A stretch of DNA of 10,845 nucleotides from Acidimicrobiales bacterium (GTDB lineage: Bacteria > Actinomycetota > Acidimicrobiia > Acidimicrobiales > RAAP-2). The notes under the pieces were generated by a model that saw nothing but the letters and a program-made list of their open reading frames with translations, did no database searches and was not told the origin of the DNA. The first letter of the stretch is position 1. Each line of letters starts with the position of its first letter. Both the position numbers and the translations under genes were made by a program. The DNA lies in NCBI GenBank assembly GCA_030044045.1, contig JASHWO010000135.1, positions 1-10,845 of the forward strand. The letters are read 5' to 3'. Positions 5,201 to 10,845 of this stretch are shown one piece after another.

Positions 5201-7129
5201 TCACCCGCCCCCCGTGGCCGCCCCCGGCGGGCCAGGCGACACGGCCGGGGTGCCATCGGGCGGCGTGGCGGGGTCCCCGCCTCCGGAGGAGCCGGCCATC
5301 GAGGAAGGCGACAGTGGGTCCCCCGGCGGGCCAGGGAGCACGGCCCGGATGCCCAGCTCGGCCAGGGCCGCCGGGGCCAGCGGCTTCGGGGCGCCGGTGA
5401 GGGGGTCGGCCCCGGACTGGGTCTTCGGGAAGGCGATCACCTCCCGGATGTTCTCCTCACCGGCGAAGATGGCCACCAGACGATCGACCCCGAAGGCGAA
5501 CCCGGCGTGGGGCGGGGCGCCGTAGCGGAAGGCCCCGGTCAGGAACCCGAAGCGGGAGGCCGCCGCCTCCGGCGAGATGCCCAGGGCGCCGAACACCCGG
5601 GCCTGGATGTCGGCCCGGTGGATACGGACGCTGCCCGACCCCAGCTCCCAGCCGTTCAGCACCAGGTCGTAGGCCTGGGAGCGCACCGCGGCAGGGTCCG
5701 TGGCCAGCAGGTCCAGGTCGTCGGGATGGGGCATGGTGAAGGGGTGGTGGGCCGGGACCGGGTGGCCCTCGGCGTCCACCCCGTCGAACATGGGGAACTC
5801 CACCACCCACACGTAGCGGTGTGGCCCCTCGCCCACTGGCTGCCCGCCCAGGACCAGCCGGAGCTGGCCCAGCACGGTGCAGGCCAGGCGGTGCTCGTCG
5901 GCCACCACCAGCAGCAGGTCGCCGGGCCGGCCGCCGGTGGCCGCCACCAGCCCGGCCCGCTCGGCCTCGGAGAGGTGGCGGTCGAGCGGCGAGTCGAGCG
6001 TGGGCGCGCCGGTGACGCCGTCGGGCTCCCCCACCCGGAACCAGGCCAGCCCCTTGGCCCCGAGGGCCCGGGCCTGCTCGGTCAGGGCGTCGAGCCGGGA
6101 GCGGGCCAGGGTGGCCCCACCCTCGAGACGCAACCCCTTGACCGCCGGGGCGGCGAACACCCGGGCCGCCGTGCCGGCGAACACCGGCGTGAGCTCCACC
6201 AGCGCCATGCCGAACCGCAGGTCCGGCTTGTCGGTGCCATAGCGGTCGAGTGCCTCGGCCCACGTCATGCGCTCGATGGCCGGCGGGCGCTCGCCGGTAG
6301 CCGCCTCGGCCGCCGCCAGCACCGCCTCGGAGACGAACCCGAGCACGTCGTCCTGGGTCACGAACGACGCCTCCATGTCGAGCTGGGTGAACTCGAACTG
6401 GCGGTCGGCCCGCAGGTCCTCGTCGCGCAGGCAGCGGGCGATCTGGTAGTAGCGGTCCAGGCCCCCGACCATCAGGAGCTGCTTGGCCAGCTGTGGGCTC
6501 TGGGGCAGCACGTAGAAGGCGCCTCGGTGCAGCCGGCTGGGCACGGCGAACTCCCGGGCCCCCTCGGGGGTGGGCGCCCAGAGCAGCGGGGTCTCCACCT
6601 CGCAGAAGCCCTGGGCGTCGAAGGCCCGGCGGATGGCGCCGGTGACCGTGGCCCGCAGGCGCAGGTTGGCTTGGAGGCGGGGGCGGCGCAGGTCCACGTA
6701 GCGGTGGCGCAGCCGGACCGCCTCGTCCACCTCGGCCCGGTCCTCCACCGGGAACGGCGGCGGCTCGGCCGCGGCCAGCACCTCCACCGTGCAGTCGCCC
6801 ACCTCCACCTGGCCGGTGGCCAGGTTCGGGTTGTCCATGCCCTCCGGGCGGCGGCGCACGGTGCCGGCCACCGCCACCACGTACTCGCTGCGCACGTCGA
6901 CGGAGCCGTCCACCACGCACTGGACGATCCCGGTGTGGTCGCGCAGGTCGAGGAAGGCCAGGTGCTCGCCGTGCTCCCGCCGCCGGGCCACCCAGCCGCA
7001 CAGCCGGACCTCCCGCCCCACGTCGTCCAAGCCGACCCGGCCGCACAGCCCGGTCCGCAGGGAGGTGGCGGCAGTGCCGCCTGCTCCACCGGTGGAGGCC
7101 GCCGCGCCGGCCGGTTGTGTCGCCGTCAT
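5201..7129 (-). CDS. aspS: Aspartate--tRNA ligase (AspRS), bacterial type, 642 aa
   Basis: This enzyme charges tRNA with aspartate using ATP, in the cytoplasm. Order: an N-terminal extension (1-22, Ala/Gly-rich), the OB-fold anticodon domain (about 24-125, CGWVARRREHG and LDLRDHTGIVQ), class II motif 1 (about 159-182), motif 2 (227-253, ARCLRDEDLRADRQ), the bacterial GAD insertion (about 290-415), and motif 3 (537-570, with FGVDRL and R550). H54 in RRREHG is the residue type of non-discriminating AspRS, which also charges tRNA-Asn for later amidation by GatCAB. Motif 2 has Phe245 where I expect a conserved Pro (RQPEFTQ). The catalytic core ends near residue 595 (ELGIRAV); a further 45-residue Gly/Pro tail carries dispersed element B. 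The ATG overlaps the hisS stop (ATGA), so the two are translationally coupled; rarA follows after 10 nt. Confidence 0.96.
   Translation of the reverse strand: MTATQPAGAAASTGGAGGTAATSLRTGLCGRVGLDDVGREVRLCGWVARRREHGEHLAFLDLRDHTGIVQCVVDGSVDVRSEYVVAVAGTVRRRPEGMDNPNLATGQVEVGDCTVEVLAAAEPPPFPVEDRAEVDEAVRLRHRYVDLRRPRLQANLRLRATVTGAIRRAFDAQGFCEVETPLLWAPTPEGAREFAVPSRLHRGAFYVLPQSPQLAKQLLMVGGLDRYYQIARCLRDEDLRADRQFEFTQLDMEASFVTQDDVLGFVSEAVLAAAEAATGERPPAIERMTWAEALDRYGTDKPDLRFGMALVELTPVFAGTAARVFAAPAVKGLRLEGGATLARSRLDALTEQARALGAKGLAWFRVGEPDGVTGAPTLDSPLDRHLSEAERAGLVAATGGRPGDLLLVVADEHRLACTVLGQLRLVLGGQPVGEGPHRYVWVVEFPMFDGVDAEGHPVPAHHPFTMPHPDDLDLLATDPAAVRSQAYDLVLNGWELGSGSVRIHRADIQARVFGALGISPEAAASRFGFLTGAFRYGAPPHAGFAFGVDRLVAIFAGEENIREVIAFPKTQSGADPLTGAPKPLAPAALAELGIRAVLPGPPGDPLSPSSMAGSSGGGDPATPPDGTPAVSPGPPGAATGGG
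5221..5335. repeat. Dispersed GC-rich element, copy B (in the aspS 3' tail), with flanking direct repeats
   Basis: The 16-base sequence CCCCCGGCGGGCCAGG occurs at 5221-5236 and again at 5320-5335, and the similarity extends to 25 of 30 bases. Between them lie the block shared with copy A (GCCATCGGGCGGCGTGGCGG at 5252-5271) and the 19-base core shared with the rarA copies (5275-5293). In protein the flanks read AVLPGPPG and AVSPGPPG, and the middle reads GSSGGGDPATPPDGTP. The element is read here in a different frame from the copies in rarA and the peptidase. The flanking repeats could be element ends, a target duplication or a local tandem duplication. Confidence 0.75.
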
Positions 7130-8412
7130 CGGCCATCCTCTCGTTGAACAGCCTCTCCTCGCACCACGTCCACCACCTCGGCCGACAGCACCGACCGCTG
7201 CTCGCCGCCGCCCCTGAGCGGGCGGACCGTCACCGTACCGCCCGCCCGCTCCCCCGGGCCCACGATGAGGGCCAGCCGGGCACCGGAGCGGTCGGCCAGC
7301 TTCATCTGGGCCTTCATCGACCGGCCGTCGAAGGCCCGGTCGGCCCGCAGGCCGGCCCGCCGCAACGCCGCCGTGAGGTCCCGGGCCGCCTCCCCGCCGG
7401 CCACGTCCACCACGAAGGCGTCGAGCGCCGGCGGGGCCACCGGGAGCACGCCCTCGGCGTCGCAGGCCAGCAGCACCCGCTCGATGCCGATGCCGAACCC
7501 GATGCCCGGCGTGGGCGCCCCGCCCAGCATCTCGACCAGGCCGTCGTAGCGCCCGCCGCCGCCGATGCCGTTCTGGGCCGCCTCGATGGCCCCCGAGGCG
7601 AACTCGAAGGTGGTCCGGGTGTAGTAGTCGAACCCCCGCACCAGCCGGTGGTCGGGAGCGAAGGCCACGCCCAGGGCCGCCAGCCCCTCCCGCACCCGGG
7701 CGAAGTGGGCGGCGCAGTCGTCGCAGAGGTGGTCGACCAGGTGGGGGGCAGCGCCGGTGGCCACCCGGCAGGGCTCGCGCTTGCAGTCGAGGACCCGCAG
7801 CGGGTTGGCCTCCAGCCGGTCGCGGTGCTCGTCGCAGAGCGATGGCCGCACGCCCCGCAGGTAGCCGCGCAGCAGATCCAGGTAGGCCGGACGGCAGGTA
7901 CCGTCGCCCATGGAGTTGAGCTTCAGGGTGACGTCGGCCAGCCCGAGCTCCCGGAAGAACCCGTCGGCCAGGGTCACCACCTCCACGTCCAGGTCGGGGT
8001 CGGCCGGCCCCAGCGCCTCCACCCCCACCTGGTGGTGCTGGCGGTAGCGCCCGGCTTGCGGCCGCTCGTGGCGGAAGGCCGGCGTGACGTACCACGCCTT
8101 CCACGGCGGCACCGGGTGGTGCTCGACGTAGGCCCGCACCACCGAGGCCGTGCCCTCCGGCCGCAGGGCCAGCAGCTGGCCGTCGCGGTCGGCGAACTCG
8201 TACATCTCCTTGCCCACCACCTCGCTGCCCTCGCCGATGCCCCGGCGGAACACCTCGGCGTACTCGAAGAGCGGGCTCTGCACCAGGCCGTAGCCGGCGG
8301 CCTCCACGGCCCGGGCGAAGGTGGCCACCAGCGCCTCCCATCGCCACGACTCGGGCCAGAGCACGTCGTGGGTGCCCGTGGGGGCGCGCCGCCCCCCCCG
8401 CTCGTCGGCCAC
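7126..8412 (-). CDS. hisS: Histidine--tRNA ligase (HisRS), 428 aa
   Basis: This is a class II synthetase that charges tRNA-His, normally a cytoplasmic homodimer. Visible features: the N-terminal APTGTHDVLWPES (10-22), motif 1 with FEYAEVFRRGIGEGSEVVGKEMY (49-71), LRPEGTASVVRAYVEH (83-98), and motif 2 FRHERPQAGRYRQ (113-125) with R114 and R122. The HisA signature LVRGFDYYTRTTFEF (257-271) carries R259, the histidine-specific catalytic arginine. HisB follows as GGGRYDGLVEMLGG (285-298), then motif 3 GIGFGIGIERVL (303-314). The anticodon-binding domain is about 330-420. Length is normal for the family. The start is GTG at 8412, 8 nt after the relA stop; no strong Shine-Dalgarno sequence is seen (AAGAAGG is about 14 nt upstream), so it may depend on coupling to relA. 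The stop overlaps the aspS ATG. An eight-G run lies in codons 5-8. Confidence 0.97.
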   Translation of the reverse strand: MADERGGRRAPTGTHDVLWPESWRWEALVATFARAVEAAGYGLVQSPLFEYAEVFRRGIGEGSEVVGKEMYEFADRDGQLLALRPEGTASVVRAYVEHHPVPPWKAWYVTPAFRHERPQAGRYRQHHQVGVEALGPADPDLDVEVVTLADGFFRELGLADVTLKLNSMGDGTCRPAYLDLLRGYLRGVRPSLCDEHRDRLEANPLRVLDCKREPCRVATGAAPHLVDHLCDDCAAHFARVREGLAALGVAFAPDHRLVRGFDYYTRTTFEFASGAIEAAQNGIGGGGRYDGLVEMLGGAPTPGIGFGIGIERVLLACDAEGVLPVAPPALDAFVVDVAGGEAARDLTAALRRAGLRADRAFDGRSMKAQMKLADRSGARLALIVGPGERAGGTVTVRPLRGGGEQRSVLSAEVVDVVRGEAVQREDGR

Positions 8413-8420
8413 GGCGGCGC

Positions 8421-10685
8421 CTACGCCTTCTTGCCCGGGAGCTGGCGGTAGGCGTCGAACACGCCGTCCAGGTGCTTCAGCGAGGCGATGAGGGACTGGA
8501 GGTGGGTGGGGTCGGCCAGCTCCACGTCGAAGGCCATACGGCTCACCTGGTCAGGGGCGGTGGCGGTGCGGGCGGCCACGATGTTCAGGTGGTGCTCGGA
8601 CACCGCCCGGCTCACGTCGGCCAGCAGCCGCGACCGGTCGAAGGCCAGTACCTCCAGCGTGGCCAGGAACACCCCCTCGCTCCCGCGAGCCCACTCCACC
8701 TCGATCAGCCGCTCCATCGACCGCCGGGACAGGGCGGTGGCGTTGGAGCAGTCGGCCCGGTGGACGGACACCCCCCGGCCCTGGGTCACGAAGCCCACGA
8801 TCTGGTCGCCGGGCACCGGCGTGCAGCACCGGGCCAGGTGCACCATCACGTCGTCGAGCCCCTCCACGTACACCCCGGCCACCACCCCCCGACCGCCCCG
8901 GGGGCGCCGCACGCCGCGGGCGGCGGTGGTGGGGAGCTGCTCGGGCTCGCCGCCCCGGAGCTCCCGGCCCAGCCGCTGCACCACCGACTGGGCCGACACC
9001 TGGCTCTCGCCGATGGCCGCGAAGAGGGCCTCGAGGTCGGCCAGGTTCATGGACTCGGCCACCTGGGCCAGGGCGCTGGAGGCCATCACCTTCTGCAGCG
9101 GCATGCCTTCGCGGCGCAGGGCCTTGGCCAGATCCTCCCGGCCGGCCTCGATGGCGTCGTCCCGGCGCTCCCGGCTGAACCACTGGCGGATCTTGCTGCG
9201 GGCCCGGGACGAGGCCACCAGCTGCAGCCAGTCCCGGGAGGGCCCGGCGGTGGCCGCCTTCGAGGTGAAGATCTCGACGGTGTCGGCCGAGCTGAGCACC
9301 GTGTCCAGCGGCACCAGCCGGCCGTTGACCCGGGCGCCGATGCAGCGGTGGCCCACCTCGGTGTGGATGGCGTAGGCGAAGTCGACCGGGGTGGACCGGG
9401 CGGGCAGGGCGATCACCCGGCCCTTCGGGGTGAACACGTAGACCTCGTCCTGCTCCAGGTCGAGCTTGAGGGCGGCCAGGAACTCCACCGGATCGGCCGT
9501 CTCCTGCTCCACGTCGGCGATCCGCTGCATCCAGGCCATCTCGGAGGACACGTCCTCCTTCTCCTTGTACCCCCAGTGGGCAGCGATGCCGTACTCGGCC
9601 CGGCGGTGCATCTCGTGGGTGCGCACCTGCACCTCGATGGGCTTGCCGTCCAGCCCGATCACCGTGGTGTGCAGCGACTGGTAGAGGTTGAACTTCGGGG
9701 TGTTGATGTAGTCCTTGAACCGCCCCTGCACCGGGGACCAGATGGCGTGGATGGCCCCCAGCGAGGCCCAGCAGTCCTTCTCGGCCGAGACCACCACCCG
9801 GATGGCCACCAGGTCGTGGATATCGTCGAACTCCTTGCCCCGGACCACCATCTTCTCGTAGATGCTCCACAGGTGCTTCGGCCGGCCGGTCACCTCGGCC
9901 TCGATGCCGGTGCCGGCCAGGCGCTCTCGCACCGACACCAGCACCCGCGCCAGGTACTCCTCCCGCTGCGGGGCCCGGGCGGCCACCATCTGCTCGATCT
10001 CGGCATAGCGCTTGGGATGGAGGGTGGCGAAGGCCAGGTCCTCGAGCTGCCAGCGGATCTGCTGCACCCCGAGGCGGTGGGCCAGCGGGGCGTAGACGTC
10101 GAACGTCTCCTGGGCGATGCGGCGCTGCTTCCACTCGGGCAGCACGGCCAGGGTGCGCATGTTGTGCAGGCGGTCGGCCAGCTTGATCAGCAGGACCCGC
10201 CAGTCGCTGGCCATGGCCACCAGCATCTTGCGGATGGTGGCCGCCTGTTGCTGCTCCTTCGAGTCGAACTGGAGGCGGTCCAGCTTGGTGACCCCGTCCA
10301 CCACCGCCGCCACCACCGGGCCGAACTCGGCCTCGATCGCCTCCAGGGTGTAGCCGGTGTCCTCCACCGCGTCGTGGAGCAGGGCGGCGGCCACGGTGGG
10401 CGCGTCCAGGCCCAGCTCGGCCACGATCCCGGCCACCGCCACCGGGTGGGTCACGTAGGGTTCCCCCGACCGCCGGTACTGCTCGGCGTGGGCCAGGGCG
10501 GCGGCCGAGGCGGCTCGCAGGATCACCGACCCGTCCTCCCCCGGCCGGTGGGTGGAGAAGTCGCGGAGCACCGGGGCCAAGAGGTCACGGAAGGCCCGGT
10601 CGGGCTCGGGGACGGTGGCCGGTGGCGGTGCGGGCGCGGCGAACCGGGCGTCGCCGTCGGGCGGTACCCGTGCCAGGGTCACCAT
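8421..10685 (-). CDS. relA: Bifunctional (p)ppGpp synthetase/hydrolase Rel, 754 aa
   Basis: This is the ribosome-linked stringent-response enzyme that makes and degrades (p)ppGpp. The HD hydrolase domain (about 65-200) keeps H80 (YVTHP), H104-D105 with E108-D109 (LLHDAVEDT) and D171 (KLADRLHNMRTL), so hydrolysis should be active. The synthetase domain (about 250-375) has DLVAIRVVV, GRFKDYINTPK, YQSLHTTV and EVQVRTHEMHRRAEYGIAAHW. RFKD is the motif of bifunctional Rel enzymes, not the acidic EXDD of E. coli RelA. A TGS domain (about 413-474) follows, then the CC zinc-finger region (C620, C621, H642, C646) and a C-terminal ACT domain (about 672-752). The first 30 residues are a Pro/Ala-rich leader. 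ATG 10685 is preceded by TAGCGT 6 nt upstream, suggesting leaderless initiation. It is first in the hisS-aspS-rarA run. Confidence 0.97.
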   Translation of the reverse strand: MVTLARVPPDGDARFAAPAPPPATVPEPDRAFRDLLAPVLRDFSTHRPGEDGSVILRAASAAALAHAEQYRRSGEPYVTHPVAVAGIVAELGLDAPTVAAALLHDAVEDTGYTLEAIEAEFGPVVAAVVDGVTKLDRLQFDSKEQQQAATIRKMLVAMASDWRVLLIKLADRLHNMRTLAVLPEWKQRRIAQETFDVYAPLAHRLGVQQIRWQLEDLAFATLHPKRYAEIEQMVAARAPQREEYLARVLVSVRERLAGTGIEAEVTGRPKHLWSIYEKMVVRGKEFDDIHDLVAIRVVVSAEKDCWASLGAIHAIWSPVQGRFKDYINTPKFNLYQSLHTTVIGLDGKPIEVQVRTHEMHRRAEYGIAAHWGYKEKEDVSSEMAWMQRIADVEQETADPVEFLAALKLDLEQDEVYVFTPKGRVIALPARSTPVDFAYAIHTEVGHRCIGARVNGRLVPLDTVLSSADTVEIFTSKAATAGPSRDWLQLVASSRARSKIRQWFSRERRDDAIEAGREDLAKALRREGMPLQKVMASSALAQVAESMNLADLEALFAAIGESQVSAQSVVQRLGRELRGGEPEQLPTTAARGVRRPRGGRGVVAGVYVEGLDDVMVHLARCCTPVPGDQIVGFVTQGRGVSVHRADCSNATALSRRSMERLIEVEWARGSEGVFLATLEVLAFDRSRLLADVSRAVSEHHLNIVAARTATAPDQVSRMAFDVELADPTHLQSLIASLKHLDGVFDAYRQLPGKKA

Positions 10686-10691
10686 CCCTTC

Positions 10692-10697
10692 ACGCTA
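10692..10697 (-). promoter_or_regulatory. Possible -10 box of a leaderless relA promoter
   Basis: On the minus strand TAGCGT is followed by GAAGGG and then the relA ATG, so the -10 would end 6 nt before the start codon. GAAGGG touches the ATG and is too close to act as a normal Shine-Dalgarno. No good -35 is visible. The gap to the upstream gene is only 51 nt, so read-through from that gene is also possible. Confidence 0.3.
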
Positions 10698-10736
10698 CCC
10701 GAACGGGTGTGGCACCCTGCCGCACCGGGCCGGAGG

Positions 10737-10845
10737 TCAGCGGCGCCTCTTGCCCTTCTTGCCCCCGCCCTTGCGCGGGCGGGGCGGTGGTCGCCGGATG
10801 CCGGCGGCCGGGGCCGCCGTCCGGCCGTTACCGCCGCCGGCGCGG
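10737..10845 (-). CDS. C-terminal tail of an upstream gene, very basic; possibly SecF (partial)
   Basis: The last 35 codons of a minus-strand frame entering from the right edge are visible, ending at TGA 10737-10739, 51 nt before the relA start. The tail reads GIRRPPPRPRKGGGKKGKRRR at the end and GGGNGRTAAPAA before it: disordered, Pro/Gly-rich and strongly positive. In actinobacteria secD-secF usually precede relA, and SecF often ends in a basic cytoplasmic tail, so SecF is the leading guess. No conserved domain is inside the window, so this is inferred from position. It could also be a non-coding stretch in GC-rich DNA, though Lys/Arg codon use looks coding. Confidence 0.45.
   Translation of the reverse strand, partial: RAGGGNGRTAAPAAGIRRPPPRPRKGGGKKGKRRR

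Noticed and set aside
5191..5256. An earlier rarA start at ATG 5256, adding 22 residues
   Set aside because: The extra codons are element B and the aspS tail read in another frame; family similarity begins at ATG 5190, which has its own GGGGAG site. The upstream ATG is supplied by the repeat element.
7082..7118. The CTCCACCGGTGGAG palindrome in the aspS 5' end as another element copy
   Set aside because: It has the same general look as the CCTCCGGAGG core, but none of the shared flanking blocks is present, so the resemblance is not enough.
4349..7147. A 932-codon open frame on the plus strand
   Set aside because: It lies opposite rarA and aspS, whose motifs are unmistakable. Its composition (His/Gln/Gly/Arg-rich, no domain) is what an antisense frame of high-GC genes yields.
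7130..8347. An aspS frame open for 406 more codons upstream
   Set aside because: It runs through hisS in the wrong frame. The ATG at 7129, overlapping the hisS stop, gives a normal AspRS N-terminus.
8392..8399. Eight-base C run (G run in hisS codons) as a phase-variable switch
   Set aside because: HisRS is essential, so on/off switching by frameshift is implausible, and such runs occur by chance at this GC content. It might at most be a sequencing weak spot.

Overview
The window is about 10.8 kb of very GC-rich bacterial chromosome. I read it as an actinobacterium, most likely class Acidimicrobiia. The gene order relA-hisS-aspS-rarA followed further on by a DUF948-like gene is the actinobacterial arrangement. 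The C-terminal GYWEVxxDGGVFAFG repeats of the secreted peptidase are a type I associate with acidimicrobial exported proteins. This placement is inference from recall, not from a search.

Layout, reading the main block in its own (minus) direction from right to left. The basic C-terminal tail of an upstream gene (10737-10845, perhaps SecF) comes first. A tight five-gene run follows: relA (bifunctional (p)ppGpp synthetase/hydrolase), an 8-nt gap, hisS, an ATGA overlap, aspS, a 10-nt gap, rarA (AAA+ replication/recombination ATPase), an ATGA overlap, and a secreted S53 (sedolisin/kumamolisin-type) peptidase. The first four genes serve the stringent response, tRNA charging and replication-fork maintenance. 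The peptidase looks like a lineage-specific addition to the end of the operon. Facing it on the plus strand is a leaderless-looking Uma2-family (PD-(D/E)XK fold) gene at 313-978. A 176-bp divergent control region follows, with a perfect 20-bp palindrome at 232-251. The window ends in the 5' part of a one-TM protein resembling DUF948 on the minus strand.

The most unusual signal is a short dispersed GC-rich element, about 60-115 bp, with a CCTCCGGAGG palindromic core. Four copies lie inside protein-coding sequence, all without breaking the frame. Two are in tandem within a linker of RarA, one is in a C-terminal tail added to AspS, and one is in the n-region of the peptidase signal peptide. The copies are read in two different reading frames, so the DNA rather than a protein domain is what recurs. 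This recalls the palindromic elements that insert in frame into Rickettsia genes. I know of no description of it in this group, but I could not search.

No tRNA, rRNA, CRISPR array, transposase or phage gene was seen. No gene-free stretch exceeds 300 bases; the longest is 137-312.
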